Assembly: GCA_030655755.1 (NCBI GenBank)
Contig: JAUSOQ010000060.1
Location: forward strand, 1 to 51,342
Reading direction: 5' to 3'
Source of the DNA: Coriobacteriia bacterium
GTDB lineage: Bacteria; Actinomycetota; Coriobacteriia; Anaerosomatales; Anaerosomataceae
DNA length: 51,342 nt
Numbering within the stretch: the stretch's first letter is position 1; each line of letters begins with the position of its first letter. Positions 28,087 through 38,578 of the stretch are shown piece by piece. The notes under the pieces are model-generated. The model ran no database searches and was not told the DNA's origin. It saw only the letters and a list, made by a program, of their open reading frames with translations. Both the position numbers and the translations under genes were made by a program.

Positions 28087-29781
28087 ATGAAGTCGGACTT
28101 GGAGATCGCCCAGGAAGCAACCTTGCGGCCAATCATCGAAGTGGCCGCCGAGATCGGCATCTGCGAGGACTATCTCGAGTTGTATGGGAAGTACAAGGCG
28201 AAGGTCTCGCTCGACGTCCTCGACGCGCTCGCGGACCGCCCCCAGGGCCGCTACGTCGATGTGACCGCCATCAACCCCACGCCGCTCGGCGAGGGCAAGA
28301 CGGTCACCACGGTGGGTCTGGGCCAGGCACTCAAGCACATCGGCAAGAAGGTCATCACGTGCATTCGCCAGCCCTCGCTCGGACCTGTCTTTGGCATCAA
28401 GGGCGGAGCTGCTGGTGGCGGATACTCGCAGGTCATCCCCATGGAGGACTTCAACCTGCATCTCACCGGTGACGTGCATGCGGTCTCGATAGCGAACAAC
28501 CTGCTCGCCGCCTACATCGACAACCACCTCCACCATGGCAACCAGCTCGACATCGACCCGTACTCGATCACGTGGCGGCGAGTGGTGGATCTTAACGACC
28601 GCGCGCTCCGCAACGTGGTCGTCGGCCTGGGCGGCAAGTTGGACGGCCCGCCGCGTGAGACCGGTTTCGATATCGCCGTGGCCAGCGAGGTCATGGCGGT
28701 GCTCGCCATGGCGAGTAGTCTGCAGGACATGCGCGCTCGCCTTGGCCGAATCGTGATCGGCATGAACCGTTCTGGCAATCCCGTGACCGCCCAAGACCTC
28801 AAGTGCGCTGGCGCGATGACGGTGCTCATGAGGGACGCCATCAAGCCCAACCTCATGCAGAACCTTGAGGGCGGCGCGGTCTTCGTGCATGCTGGCCCGT
28901 TCGCCAACATCGCCCAGGGCAACAACTCCATCATCGCCGACCGTATCGCGCTGGCACTCGCCGACTACGTTGTGACCGAGTCCGGCTTTGGCGCGGACAT
29001 GGGCGCCGAGAAATTCCTCAACATCAAGTGCCGTGCCTCGGGTCTGCGCCCGGACTGCGCGGTCATCGTTGCAACAGTGCGCGCGCTGAAGGCCCACTCG
29101 GGAAGGTTCGAGGTCACACCTGGAAAACCCCTCGACGAGCGGCTCACGTGCGAGGACCTCGAGAGCCTGGCTGAAGGCATCGGCAACCTCGAGAAGCACG
29201 TGGAGAACATGAAGAGTTTCGGTATCCCGGTCGTGGCGGTCGTCAACCACTTTCCCACCGACACCGACGCCGAACACGACTTCATCAAGGAGCATGCTCT
29301 GGCGGCAGGCGCCGACTTCGCCGTCTCGCACCGGCTGCACGCCGGGGGAGGCGTTGGCGGTGAGGACCTCGCTCGTGCCGTGGTGGAGGCATGCGAGATG
29401 CCCAAGGACTTTCGTTTTCTGTATCCGGACGACGCCTCGATCAAGGAGAAGATTGCGGCGATCGCCACACGGATCTACGGCGCGGACGGCGTGGACTACC
29501 TGCCGGCAGCCGAGGCAAAGATCGAGTTGTATGGGCGACTGGGTTATGCGAACCTGCCAATCTGTATGGCCAAGACTCACCTGTCGCTGACGCACGATCC
29601 GACCGTGAAGGGACGTCCTACCGGCTGGCGTCTGCCCATCCGCGACATTCGGGCGAGCGTGGGCGCCGGCTTCCTGTATCCGCTCTGCGGAGACATGCGC
29701 ACCATGCCTGGATTGCCCAAGGTACCCGCTGGCGATGCGATCGACATCGACGCCGACGGCAACGTAGTCGGCTTGTTCTAG
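28087..29781 (+). CDS. fhs: Formate-tetrahydrofolate ligase
   Basis: A 564-residue enzyme, the family length. The ATP loop is 'INPTPLGEGKTVTTVGL'; 'RQPSLGPVFGIKGGAAGGGYSQVIPMED' and 'DLNDRALRNVVVGLGGK' are family hallmarks. It condenses formate with tetrahydrofolate at the cost of ATP, the second step of the methyl branch. An AGGAG ribosome site precedes the ATG. No signs of decay. Confidence 0.98.
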   Translation: MKSDLEIAQEATLRPIIEVAAEIGICEDYLELYGKYKAKVSLDVLDALADRPQGRYVDVTAINPTPLGEGKTVTTVGLGQALKHIGKKVITCIRQPSLGPVFGIKGGAAGGGYSQVIPMEDFNLHLTGDVHAVSIANNLLAAYIDNHLHHGNQLDIDPYSITWRRVVDLNDRALRNVVVGLGGKLDGPPRETGFDIAVASEVMAVLAMASSLQDMRARLGRIVIGMNRSGNPVTAQDLKCAGAMTVLMRDAIKPNLMQNLEGGAVFVHAGPFANIAQGNNSIIADRIALALADYVVTESGFGADMGAEKFLNIKCRASGLRPDCAVIVATVRALKAHSGRFEVTPGKPLDERLTCEDLESLAEGIGNLEKHVENMKSFGIPVVAVVNHFPTDTDAEHDFIKEHALAAGADFAVSHRLHAGGGVGGEDLARAVVEACEMPKDFRFLYPDDASIKEKIAAIATRIYGADGVDYLPAAEAKIELYGRLGYANLPICMAKTHLSLTHDPTVKGRPTGWRLPIRDIRASVGAGFLYPLCGDMRTMPGLPKVPAGDAIDIDADGNVVGLF

Positions 29782-29817
29782 TAGACGTAGCCAGCCTCAA
29801 CCGTCGGAGAGACCTCG

Positions 29818-31758
29818 ATGCCAAGGGTGACCTTTATACCCGACGATGTATCCGTATCGGTGGAGACCGGCGAGAGTCTCCTGCGAGCGGCGATGCTGGC
29901 CGACGTCCTGGTGACCGCTTCGTGCGGAGGCGACGGTACGTGCGGCAAGTGCCGAATGGTCGTGGAGCGGGGTACCGTTCGCGCCGGACAGTCCGCCAAG
30001 CTCTCGGATGCGCAGACCGCAGCCGGCTACGTTCTGGGTTGCCTTGCAGAAGTCGTGGAAGACGTATTTGTGCGCATCCCTGTGGAGTCTCGTGCCGGAG
30101 CAGTACCACTTCGCGGTGGCGGTCGCCATCCTAACCCGATCCTTGCGCCCGAAGAGTGTGCGGCCCGCGTTGCTGACAGCGGAAGCCCCCCACCCGTCGG
30201 CAAGCGGCTGGTACGCATGTTCGCGCCCAGCTTGTCCGACAATGCGAGCGATCTGACCCGGTTGTGTCAGACGATACGGCGCGATCATGGGCTCGAGGGC
30301 GTAACCGTTTCGCTGCCGGTTCTCGGCCAACTACCGGCAGCGGCCCGTAAGGGCGACTGGACCGTGACTGCCGTGGTGGCCGAGCTCGCCGACACGGGAT
30401 TGTGGATCGCTGGATTGGAACCGGGCGACACAACCGCGAGACAGTTCGCTGTTGCGGTGGACGTGGGCACAACGACCGTCGAAGTCGCCCTCGTCGATCT
30501 CACCTCCGGGGCTGTGGTCGCCAGGGAAGCCGAGTACAACGCGCAGACGTCGCGCGGCGAAGACGTCATCACGCGGGTCATCTACGGAACCAGACCCGAG
30601 GGACTGCGGGAGCTGCACGAACTCGTCACGCACACGATAAGCGTGCTCGTGACCTCGGCATGTGGGAAGGCGGGCGTCGCTTTCGAGGAGCTCGTGTGCT
30701 ACGTGGCCGCAGGCAACACGGTCATGACGCACCTGCTCTTTGGCGTGACGCCGGCCAACATCAGGACCTCGCCGTACATCCCTGCGGCGACCGAGTTCCC
30801 GTGCGTGTGTGCAACCGATCTCATGCTGCCCGGCGGTCCTTCCACTCAGGTGATCGCCCTGCCGTGTCCGGCGAGTTGGCTCGGAGGCGACATCGTCGCC
30901 GGCGTGCTCGCGTCCGGAATTCCGTGGCGTGATGAGCTCACGCTATTCGTGGACGTGGGTACCAACGGCGAGATGGTGCTCGGCAACAAAGAGTGGCTGG
31001 TCGCGTGCTCGTGTTCGGCGGGACCGGCGTTCGAAGGTGGCGGCATCTTGCACGGCATGCGCGCCGCCCAAGGCGCCGTGGAGCAGGTCCGGCTCGATCC
31101 GGGTACCCTCGAGCCAATGATACTGACGATCGGCGGTGCCAAGCCGCTTGGCATCTGCGGCAGCGGGCTCATCGATCTGGTCTCTGAACTCTTTCTCGCG
31201 GGCGCGATCGAGCGCAATGGTGTCTTCGCGACCGCGACCGACTCCCCGCGGTTGCGCAAGGGAGCGCGCGGTCCCGAGTACGTGCTCGTCTTTGCCGAGG
31301 AAAGCGGCACGGGCGATGACATCGTGCTCACCGAGGTCGACATCGACAACCTCATGCGTGCGAAGGCGGCTATCTTCGCCGGCATCTCGATACTGACCGA
31401 ATGCGTGGACGTGGACTTCGACGCCATCCACGAGGTGATCATCGCTGGAGGTTTCGGGCACTACCTGGATCTGGAGCGTGTGACCACTCTCGGCATGATG
31501 CCCGAGATCGCACCCGAGAAGTACGTGTTCATCGGCAACAGTTCTCTTCTCGGCGCCAGATGCGTCGCATCGTCGAAGGGTATGCTCCAGATGGCCAGGA
31601 GAGTATCGGAGATGATCACGTACATCGACCTGTCCGTGAACGCGGGGTTCATGGAGACCTACGTTTCGGCGACGTTTCTGCCGCACACCGATCAATCGCT
31701 GTTCCCTCGCACCGAGAAACTGCTTGCCGAGCGCCGTGCCCTCAAGGCGGTGATGTGA
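29818..31758 (+). CDS. acsV: Corrinoid activation protein (RACo-like, AcsV)
   Basis: A 646-residue reductive activator of corrinoid enzymes. The N-terminal [2Fe-2S] ferredoxin domain has Cys 36, 42, 45 and 75 ('ASCGGDGTCGKC', 'LGCLAE'). A linker and then the ASKHA-type ATPase follow, with 'VAVDVGTTTVEVALVDL', 'LFVDVGTNGEMVLGN', 'GICGSGLIDLV' and 'IIAGGFGHYLDL'. It uses ATP to return inactive Co(II) in the AcsCD corrinoid protein to Co(I). Two bases separate it from the cooC start. Confidence 0.96.
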   Translation: MPRVTFIPDDVSVSVETGESLLRAAMLADVLVTASCGGDGTCGKCRMVVERGTVRAGQSAKLSDAQTAAGYVLGCLAEVVEDVFVRIPVESRAGAVPLRGGGRHPNPILAPEECAARVADSGSPPPVGKRLVRMFAPSLSDNASDLTRLCQTIRRDHGLEGVTVSLPVLGQLPAAARKGDWTVTAVVAELADTGLWIAGLEPGDTTARQFAVAVDVGTTTVEVALVDLTSGAVVAREAEYNAQTSRGEDVITRVIYGTRPEGLRELHELVTHTISVLVTSACGKAGVAFEELVCYVAAGNTVMTHLLFGVTPANIRTSPYIPAATEFPCVCATDLMLPGGPSTQVIALPCPASWLGGDIVAGVLASGIPWRDELTLFVDVGTNGEMVLGNKEWLVACSCSAGPAFEGGGILHGMRAAQGAVEQVRLDPGTLEPMILTIGGAKPLGICGSGLIDLVSELFLAGAIERNGVFATATDSPRLRKGARGPEYVLVFAEESGTGDDIVLTEVDIDNLMRAKAAIFAGISILTECVDVDFDAIHEVIIAGGFGHYLDLERVTTLGMMPEIAPEKYVFIGNSSLLGARCVASSKGMLQMARRVSEMITYIDLSVNAGFMETYVSATFLPHTDQSLFPRTEKLLAERRALKAVM

Positions 31759-31759
31759 G

Positions 31760-32581
31760 ATGTCCTTCACATTTGCGCTTGCGGGCAAGGGCGGAACCGG
31801 CAAGACAACAACAGCCGCACTTGCCGTGCGTGTTCTTGGAGAACTCGGCGCCCGGGCGGTGCTCGCGGTCGACGCCGATCCCAACGCCACACTGCACGAG
31901 GCGCTCGGTGTCCAGGTCGAACGCTCCGTGGGCGAGATCACGGAACAGATGCTCGCCTCGGCCGAGGCTGGACCGGGTGGCATGCCGGCCGGCATCGCCA
32001 AGGACGCCTGGCTCGAGTACAACATCCAGCGCTACGTGGTCGAGGCGAATGGATTCGACCTGCTGTCAATGGGCCGGCCGGAAGGCGCGGGCTGCTACTG
32101 CTACGCGAACAACCTGGTCCGGGGCTGCATCGACTCGCTCTCGCGCGGATACGATTTCGTCGTGATGGACAACGAGGCGGGTCTTGAACACCTCTCACGT
32201 CGCACGACACGCGACGTGAGCGCCCTGCTTATCGTGTCCGACCCGAGCGTGCGCGGCATCCGGACGGCACAGCGTCTCGACGCGCTCGCCAGCGAGCTCA
32301 AGATCGGCATCGGCGCGCGCTATCTTGTGATCGACCGGAGCGAGACGCCGCTCGATCCTGTGTTGCGCGAAGCGGCCAAGGCGACCGGGCTGGAGCTCCT
32401 CGGCGTGATACCTACGGATGAGGCGATTGCGCGTGCGGACCTCGAGGGAGGCAGCGTGTTCGGCCTTCCGGAACGCTCGCCGGCTCTCGTCGCCGTGCGC
32501 GACATGATCACGCGTGCCGTCCCAACGCTTCAAAGCGCGCCAGCGCGCTTTGCCCAGACACCGACCAGGAGGCAGACGTGA
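31760..32581 (+). CDS. cooC: CooC-type nickel-insertion ATPase
   Basis: A 273-residue MinD-like P-loop ATPase. The deviant Walker A is '[10 protein letters not shown]', '[14 protein letters not shown]' follows, and the CxC nickel/zinc motif is Cys 112/Cys 114 ('[10 protein letters not shown]'), at the same numbers as in studied CooC proteins. It delivers Ni to the C-cluster of CO dehydrogenase or the A-cluster of AcsB. It overlaps folD by four bases. A second, different CooC is encoded at 43476. Confidence 0.94.
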   Translation: MSFTFALAGKGGTGKTTTAALAVRVLGELGARAVLAVDADPNATLHEALGVQVERSVGEITEQMLASAEAGPGGMPAGIAKDAWLEYNIQRYVVEANGFDLLSMGRPEGAGCYCYANNLVRGCIDSLSRGYDFVVMDNEAGLEHLSRRTTRDVSALLIVSDPSVRGIRTAQRLDALASELKIGIGARYLVIDRSETPLDPVLREAAKATGLELLGVIPTDEAIARADLEGGSVFGLPERSPALVAVRDMITRAVPTLQSAPARFAQTPTRRQT

Positions 32582-33432
32582 CAGCAACCATCATCGACGG
32601 AAAAGCGATAGCCGCACGTAAGCGCGCGGAAGTCGCAATACGCGTCCAGGCGCTCGAGGCGCGCGGCATCACGCCCGGGCTCGCGGTTGTCATCGTGGGC
32701 GACGATCCGGCGTCCGAGGTATACGTGCGCGGAAAGGAAAAGGCGTGCGACGAGGTCGGCATCTATTCCACGAAGCACACCCTGCCCGAGACGACGACTC
32801 AGGCGGAACTACTGGCGCTCGTGGGCGAACTCAACTGCCGCAGCGACATCCACGGCGTCCTCGTGCAGCTCCCGCTGCCCGGGCACATCGACGAGGATGC
32901 CGTGATCGAGGCCATCGATCCGGCCAAGGACGTCGACGGTTTCCACCCGCTGAGCGTGGGAAAGATGCTTGTCGGCCAGCAAACGTTCTTGCCCTGCACG
33001 CCGCATGGAGTCATGGTGTTGCTCGAGGAGACCGGCGTCGATCTGACGGGCAAAGAGGTCGTTGTCGTTGGCCGCAGCAATATCGTGGGTAAACCGGTGT
33101 CCATGCTGTTGCTCTCCAAGAACGCCACCGTGACGATCTGCCACAGCCGAACTGCGGACCTCGACTTCCACACCGGCCGCGCCGATGTGCTCGTGGTGGG
33201 CGTGGGCCAGCCGGAGATGATCAAAGGCTCGGCGATCAAGCCCGGGGCGATCGTCATCGACGTGGGGATCAATCGCGTGGACGGCAGGCTCGTGGGTGAC
33301 GTGGAATTCGATACTGCCGTCGAGCGCGCGGGCGCCATCACGCCGGTCCCCGGCGGCGTAGGGCCGATGACGATCGCGATGCTGATGGATAACGCGGTCA
33401 CGGCCGCCGAACGTGCGACCGCACACGAGTAG
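32578..33432 (+). CDS. folD: Methylenetetrahydrofolate dehydrogenase/methenyl-THF cyclohydrolase
   Basis: A 284-residue bifunctional FolD. The catalytic Lys is in '[14 protein letters not shown]', and family signatures are '[11 protein letters not shown]', '[14 protein letters not shown]' and '[15 protein letters not shown]'. It ends '[18 protein letters not shown]'. It converts 10-formyl-THF to methylene-THF with NAD(P)H, so no separate fchA is needed. The GTG start overlaps the cooC stop (GTGA). Confidence 0.97.
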   Translation: MTATIIDGKAIAARKRAEVAIRVQALEARGITPGLAVVIVGDDPASEVYVRGKEKACDEVGIYSTKHTLPETTTQAELLALVGELNCRSDIHGVLVQLPLPGHIDEDAVIEAIDPAKDVDGFHPLSVGKMLVGQQTFLPCTPHGVMVLLEETGVDLTGKEVVVVGRSNIVGKPVSMLLLSKNATVTICHSRTADLDFHTGRADVLVVGVGQPEMIKGSAIKPGAIVIDVGINRVDGRLVGDVEFDTAVERAGAITPVPGGVGPMTIAMLMDNAVTAAERATAHE

Positions 33433-33446
33433 GAAGAGGACGATCC

Positions 33447-34394
33447 ATGCCTTACGCAGATCCTGTTGAACAGCTCAAAGGGCGCATCCGCGAGGTCGTC
33501 CTAGGTGACGGCGAGGGGGCGGTCACAGTCGGAGGAGCCGCCGCCCTGCCCTTCTGCGCCTTCGACGGCGAGTTGCCGCACCGTCCCGTCATTGCGATGG
33601 AGGTCTTCGACGCGGCACCAGCCGGCTGGCCCGCCGCTCTCACCGAGGCACTCGGTGATGTCATGGGCGACCCTGCGGCGTGGGCGAAAGCCTGCGTCGA
33701 GCAGTACGGTGCAGATATGGTCTGCGTGCAGCTCGCCTCGACCGACCCCAACGGTGCCAACGCCTCGCCCGATGACGCGGCCGCGACAGTGCGCAGCGTC
33801 GTGGATGCCGTTAGCGTACCGGTCGTCGTGTACGGCTGTGGCAACGCTGACAAAGACGGCGAGGTTCTGAAGAAGGTTGCGGAGGCGCTCTCGGGCGTAC
33901 GACTCGCTCTCGGTCCCGCAACCGAAGACAACTACAAGGCCATCACGGCCGCCGCGCTCGGCTACGGGCACGTGGTGATCGCCGAGACGCCCATCGACGT
34001 GAACATGGCCAAACAACTCAACATCCTCATCACACAGATGGGTCTCGACGCCGACCGCATCATCATCGACCCGTCGACCGGTTCGGTCGGGTACGGCATC
34101 GAGTACGGCTACACAGTCATGGAGCGCCTGCGTCTCGCCGCGCTCGTGCAAAATGACGATATGACCCAGATGCCCATGATCTGCAACCTGGGCAAGGAAG
34201 CATGGCGCACCAAGGAAGCACGCGCGCCCCAGGACGAGGAGCCCGCGTGGGGTGATGCCCACAAGCGCGGCATCTTGTGGGAGGCGACCACGGCTATCAC
34301 GCTCGCGTTGGGTGGTGCCGATGTGCTCATCATGCGCCACCCGGCTGCGATCGCGACCGTCCGCAAAGCCATCGACGGCCTGCTCTCGCAGTAG
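33447..34394 (+). CDS. acsD: Corrinoid/iron-sulfur protein small subunit (AcsD)
   Basis: A 315-residue TIM-barrel subunit. Recognised by 'PHRPVIAMEVFD', 'VQLASTDPNGANASP', 'VPVVVYGCGNADKDGEVL', 'ATEDNYKAI' and 'IDPSTGSVGYGIEYGYTVMERLR'. With AcsC it forms the methyl carrier between AcsE and AcsB. It lies apart from acsC, with acsA and acsB between them. The ATG has a GAGG-like site upstream. Confidence 0.95.
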   Translation: MPYADPVEQLKGRIREVVLGDGEGAVTVGGAAALPFCAFDGELPHRPVIAMEVFDAAPAGWPAALTEALGDVMGDPAAWAKACVEQYGADMVCVQLASTDPNGANASPDDAAATVRSVVDAVSVPVVVYGCGNADKDGEVLKKVAEALSGVRLALGPATEDNYKAITAAALGYGHVVIAETPIDVNMAKQLNILITQMGLDADRIIIDPSTGSVGYGIEYGYTVMERLRLAALVQNDDMTQMPMICNLGKEAWRTKEARAPQDEEPAWGDAHKRGILWEATTAITLALGGADVLIMRHPAAIATVRKAIDGLLSQ

Positions 34395-34421
34395 GCGCCA
34401 GGCGGAAACGAGGACCACGAC

Positions 34422-36362
34422 ATGAGCGACGACAAGACTGTGACCGACTTCTCCGAGGTGAGCATCGACCCGACAGCGGCCGAGATGCTCCAGATCGCCG
34501 AGGAGCGCGGGATCGAGACCGTGTTCTCCCGTGTCCGGGAGATCAAACCGTGCTCCACGGGAGCCACGAGCGGTTGCTGCAAGGTGTGCGCGATGGGCCC
34601 GTGCCGCGTGATCGGCAAGTATGAACGCGGCGTGTGCGGCGCCACCCGCGAGACGATCGCGGCCCGCAACTTCCTGCGCCAGGTGGCCGCCGGGGCCGCC
34701 GCTCACTCCGACCACGGCCGGGACGCAGCGCTTGCGCTCAAGGCGATCGCCGTCGGCGAGATCGAGGAAGGCACTATCGCCGATGAGATCAAGCTCGTTC
34801 GTGTGGCGGGCTACTTGGGCATCGATCCCACCGGCAAGGACGTCATGACGCTGGTCGGCGAAGTCGCCGATGCAGCGCTGGCGCAGTTCGGACAGCAGGC
34901 CGGAGAACTCGCCTACGTCGCTCGCGCGCCAAAGAAGCGTCAGGAGCTCTGGCGCAGCTGCGGCGTCATGCCGCGCGGCGTCGACCGCGAGATCGTCGAG
35001 TCCATGCACCGTACGCACGTAGGTACCGACCAGAACTACCATTCGTTACTCGACGGCGCTATCAAGTGCGCTCTCTCGGACGGATGGGGCGGCTCGATGC
35101 TCGCCACGGACCTGCAGGACATCCTCTACGGGACGCCGAAGGCGATCCGTTCCTCGGCGAATCTAGGGGTGCTCAGCGAGTCCAAGGTCAATGTGGTGGT
35201 ACACGGACACGAACCGCTTCTCGCATCGATGATCATCGATGCGACGCGCGAACCCGTGATGACGGAACTCGCCAAGTCGCTCGGCGCTGACGGCATCAAC
35301 GTCGTGGGCCTCTGCTGCACCGCGAACGAATCACTCATGCGCCAAGGCATAGCCCCGGCGGGCAACATGCTCCACCAGGAGCTCGCGGTGCTCACCGGCG
35401 CCGTGGAAGCGATGGTCGTCGACGTGCAGTGCATCTTCCAGGGGCTCGACGACGTGTCCTCGCACTTCCACACCATGTTCGTGACCACCTCGCCCAAAGC
35501 GGTGATCGGGAACAGCCTGCATATCGTGGTCGATGAACATCGACCACGAGAGGCTGCGCGCGAGATCGTGCGCCGCGCTATCGAGAACTTTCCAAACCGC
35601 AAGGACGTCCACATCCCGAACGTCTCCGAGCCACTCATCGCGGGCTTTAGTCACGAGTACATCCGCTACATGCTCGGCGGGAAGATGCGAGCGTCGCTGA
35701 ACCCCCTGAACGAGAACATCGTCAACGGCCGGATCCGCGGCGTCGCGGCCGTGGTGGGCTGCAGCAATGCGCGCTCGGTGCAGGACTTCGCCGTTGTCAA
35801 CATCGTGCGCGAACTCATCGCCAACAACGTGCTCGTTGTGGCGACAGGTTGCGCTGCCATCACTAGCGGCAAGCACGGCCTGCTCACTCCCGAGACCATG
35901 GAGTACGCGGGCGAAACGCTGCGCGAGGTCTGCGAGACGGTCGGCATCCCGCCGGTACTGCACGTGGGCTCATGCGTGGACAATTCGCGTATCCTCACCA
36001 TCCTCGCCGATGTCGTCGCCACCGGAGGCCTCGGCGACGACATCGCGGGACTACCGGCGGTGGCGCTCAGCCCCGAGTGGTTCTCGGAGAAGGCGCTCGA
36101 TATCGCGACGTACGTGGTGGGGAGCGGAGCGCACGTCATCTTCAGCGGCGTGGGCTCACCGGTCGCGAACTCTCCCATCGTCGAGGAGTACATGATCTCG
36201 GGCTGGACCGAGCGGTATGGGGGCAGCCTGCGCTTCATCAAGGAACCCCAGGACGCGGTCGTCGCGGCACTGGATCTGATCGACAACGCTCGCAAGGCGC
36301 TGAAGATCGACGTCCCGCAAGAGCGCGTGCTCTTCGACATGGATATGAGGAGGGAGCTGTAG
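34422..36362 (+). CDS. acsA: Carbon monoxide dehydrogenase, catalytic subunit (AcsA/CooS)
   Basis: A 646-residue anaerobic Ni-CODH. N-terminal B/D-cluster cysteines are 'PCSTGATSGCCKVCAMGPCRV...GVCGA'. C-cluster regions include 'HGHEPLLASMI', 'GLCCTANESLMRQG', 'VDVQCIFQGL', 'VVGCSNARSVQD', 'ATGCAAITSGKHGL' and 'HVGSCVDNSRI'. It reduces CO2 to CO, which passes to AcsB. The acsB GTG overlaps its stop by one base, as expected for a tight complex. Confidence 0.97.
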   Translation: MSDDKTVTDFSEVSIDPTAAEMLQIAEERGIETVFSRVREIKPCSTGATSGCCKVCAMGPCRVIGKYERGVCGATRETIAARNFLRQVAAGAAAHSDHGRDAALALKAIAVGEIEEGTIADEIKLVRVAGYLGIDPTGKDVMTLVGEVADAALAQFGQQAGELAYVARAPKKRQELWRSCGVMPRGVDREIVESMHRTHVGTDQNYHSLLDGAIKCALSDGWGGSMLATDLQDILYGTPKAIRSSANLGVLSESKVNVVVHGHEPLLASMIIDATREPVMTELAKSLGADGINVVGLCCTANESLMRQGIAPAGNMLHQELAVLTGAVEAMVVDVQCIFQGLDDVSSHFHTMFVTTSPKAVIGNSLHIVVDEHRPREAAREIVRRAIENFPNRKDVHIPNVSEPLIAGFSHEYIRYMLGGKMRASLNPLNENIVNGRIRGVAAVVGCSNARSVQDFAVVNIVRELIANNVLVVATGCAAITSGKHGLLTPETMEYAGETLREVCETVGIPPVLHVGSCVDNSRILTILADVVATGGLGDDIAGLPAVALSPEWFSEKALDIATYVVGSGAHVIFSGVGSPVANSPIVEEYMISGWTERYGGSLRFIKEPQDAVVAALDLIDNARKALKIDVPQERVLFDMDMRREL

Positions 36363-38545
36363 TGTCTAAAATCATCGCTTCCGCGGCGATTCGCGGTGCA
36401 CACAGTGTGTTCGCCAAGACCGAGGCCAAGCTTGCCCGCGCCAAGGAGAGCTTTGGCGCCGATGCCGCAATCGAACTGCCTAACACCGGCTACTACCTTC
36501 CGGTCATCTACGGCTTGACCGGCGAGAAGGTCGAGAAGCTCTCAGACATGGACGCGGTCCTCGCCTATGCGAGCGACCTTCTGCCCGAGGTCCCGAGCGA
36601 GAAGCTGTGGCTCCCCTACCTCGGCACGACGCTCGACGCGGGCATCGCCACGCTGCTCGCCGAGGAGTGCCACGAGGCGCTGAACTACCTCGACAACGAC
36701 CCGCCGCCCGTCACCGACCTGTGGCTCGGCGCGGCCGACGACGTCATCATGCGCGCGAGGGGCGTCGAATTCGTGGACGGCTCCGCGCCGGGATTCGCTG
36801 CGGTTGTGGGAGCCGCGCCCGACAACGAGACCGCCGTGCGCCTCGCCCGCGAGATGCAGGAGAAGATGCTCTACGTCTTCATGGCGGGTCACGATAACGG
36901 CGTCGCCTTCGGCGAGCAGCTCGATGCGGAGGGCATCCAGTTGGGCTGGGACACGCGCCTCGTCCCCTTTGGCCGCGAGGTCTACAGCCAGATCTACTCG
37001 ATCGGGTTCGCCACGCGCGCCGCGATGGCGTTCGGCGGCGTCCGGCCCGGCGACTACGAGCGCATCCTCGCCTACAACAAGAGCCGCATCTTCGCGTTCG
37101 TGCTCGCGCTGGGCGAGGTCACCGACGAGTGGTACGCCACCGCCGCCGGCGCCATCTCCTACGGTTTCCCGACCATCGCCACGAGCGGCATCCCGCAGAT
37201 CCTGCCCACCGGCGTGTGCACCTACGAGCACGTGGTCAGCAACATCAGCTGTGACGAGCTCGTGCAGCGGGCCATCGAGGTGCGCGGTCTAAAGATCAAG
37301 GTCCTCGACATACCGATCCCGGTCTCCTACGGGCCGGCGTTCGAGGGCGAACGCGTACGCAAAGAGGACATGTATGCCGAGGCCGGCGGACAGAAGACTG
37401 CTGCGTTCGAGTTCGTCCGCACGCTGGACGCCTCGGAGGTCACTGAAGGCAAGATCGAAGTGGTCGGTCCCGAGCTCGAGGAACTCGAACCCGGTGCGCT
37501 CGTGCCCCTCGGTATCGTGGTGGACGTATCCGGACGCAAGATGCAGTCCGACTTCGAGCCGGTCATCGAGAGGCAGCTCCACCATCTTGTCTGCTTCGCC
37601 GAAGGAGTCCTCCACATGGGTCAGCGTGACCTCTTGTGGCTTCGCGTCAGCAAGGCAGCCAGGAGCAAGGGCTTCAAGCTGGAGCACATCGGCGAGATTC
37701 TGCACGCCAAGCTCCTCGATGAGTTCGAGGCGATCATCGACAAGGTCCAGGTCACCATCTACACCGACGAGGCCAAGGTGCTCGAGATGCGTGAGACTGC
37801 GCGCAAGACCTACGCCAAGCGCGACGAGCGAATGGCCGGGCTGACCGACGAGACAGTGGACGTCTTCTACTCGTGCACGCTGTGTCAGAGCTTCGCGCCC
37901 ACGCACGTGTGCGTGGTCACCCCCGAGAGGATCGGCCTGTGTGGCGCCTATAACTGGCTCGATGCCAAGGCATCCAACGAACTCAACCCGACCGGCCACA
38001 ACCAGCCGATCGCCAAGGGCCTGGTCGTCGACGAACTGGCCGGCCAATGGTCCGGTGTCAACGAGTTCATCTCTGAGAAGTCCGGCGGGGCTGTGGAGAG
38101 AATGAGCTGCTACTCGCTGCTCACCGATCCCATGACGAGCTGCGGTTGCTTCATGGCCGTCATCGCGCTGCTGCCGATGTGTAACGGTGTGATGATCGTC
38201 AACCGCGAGTTCCAGGGCATGACGCCGTCGGGCATGAAGTTCTCGACGCTGGCCGGTGCGGTGGGCGGCGGTGTGCAGGTACCGGGGTTCATGGGCATCG
38301 GGAGAGGGTACATCGCGAGCAAGAAGTTCCTCTCCGCCGAGGGCGGTTTCGCCCGCGTCGTGTGGATGCCCAAGGACCTCAAGGAAGCGATGCGTTCCTT
38401 CCTCGCGCCCAGACTCGAAGAGATGGGCAAGCCCGATTTTCTCGAGATGGTGGCCGACGAGACGGTCGCCGAGACCGAAGAAGGCGTGCTCGAGTTCATC
38501 ACCAGCACCGGGCATCCAGCGCTTGCCATGGATCCACTGCTCTAG
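36362..38545 (+). CDS. acsB: Acetyl-CoA synthase (AcsB)
   Basis: A 727-residue CO dehydrogenase/acetyl-CoA synthase alpha subunit, close to the ~729 of Moorella. The A-cluster ligands are visible: Cys 505, 508, 517 and 527 in 'SCTLCQSFAPTHVC...GLC' and the Cys594-Gly-Cys596 motif in 'TSCGCFMA', one residue off the Moorella numbering. It joins CO, methyl and CoA. The GTG at 36362 has GGAGGG upstream. Longer reading frames that start upstream are inside acsA and are not used. The N-terminal CODH-contacting domain is present, so this is the bacterial type. Confidence 0.97.
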   Translation: MSKIIASAAIRGAHSVFAKTEAKLARAKESFGADAAIELPNTGYYLPVIYGLTGEKVEKLSDMDAVLAYASDLLPEVPSEKLWLPYLGTTLDAGIATLLAEECHEALNYLDNDPPPVTDLWLGAADDVIMRARGVEFVDGSAPGFAAVVGAAPDNETAVRLAREMQEKMLYVFMAGHDNGVAFGEQLDAEGIQLGWDTRLVPFGREVYSQIYSIGFATRAAMAFGGVRPGDYERILAYNKSRIFAFVLALGEVTDEWYATAAGAISYGFPTIATSGIPQILPTGVCTYEHVVSNISCDELVQRAIEVRGLKIKVLDIPIPVSYGPAFEGERVRKEDMYAEAGGQKTAAFEFVRTLDASEVTEGKIEVVGPELEELEPGALVPLGIVVDVSGRKMQSDFEPVIERQLHHLVCFAEGVLHMGQRDLLWLRVSKAARSKGFKLEHIGEILHAKLLDEFEAIIDKVQVTIYTDEAKVLEMRETARKTYAKRDERMAGLTDETVDVFYSCTLCQSFAPTHVCVVTPERIGLCGAYNWLDAKASNELNPTGHNQPIAKGLVVDELAGQWSGVNEFISEKSGGAVERMSCYSLLTDPMTSCGCFMAVIALLPMCNGVMIVNREFQGMTPSGMKFSTLAGAVGGGVQVPGFMGIGRGYIASKKFLSAEGGFARVVWMPKDLKEAMRSFLAPRLEEMGKPDFLEMVADETVAETEEGVLEFITSTGHPALAMDPLL

Positions 38546-38578
38546 ACCCAAAACCTGCTACCGAGGAGTGAGTACGAG

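Noticed and set aside
27973-29595. Minus-strand open frame of 540 codons opposite fhs
   Set aside because: Antisense shadow of a full-length formate-THF ligase.
33501-35042. Minus-strand open frame of 513 codons opposite acsD and acsA
   Set aside because: Antisense shadow; the composition is Asp/His/Arg-rich without domains.
35972-36361. Upstream extension of the acsB frame inside acsA
   Set aside because: The extension is Arg-rich noise in another frame of acsA; GTG 36362 with GGAGGG gives the family start and length.
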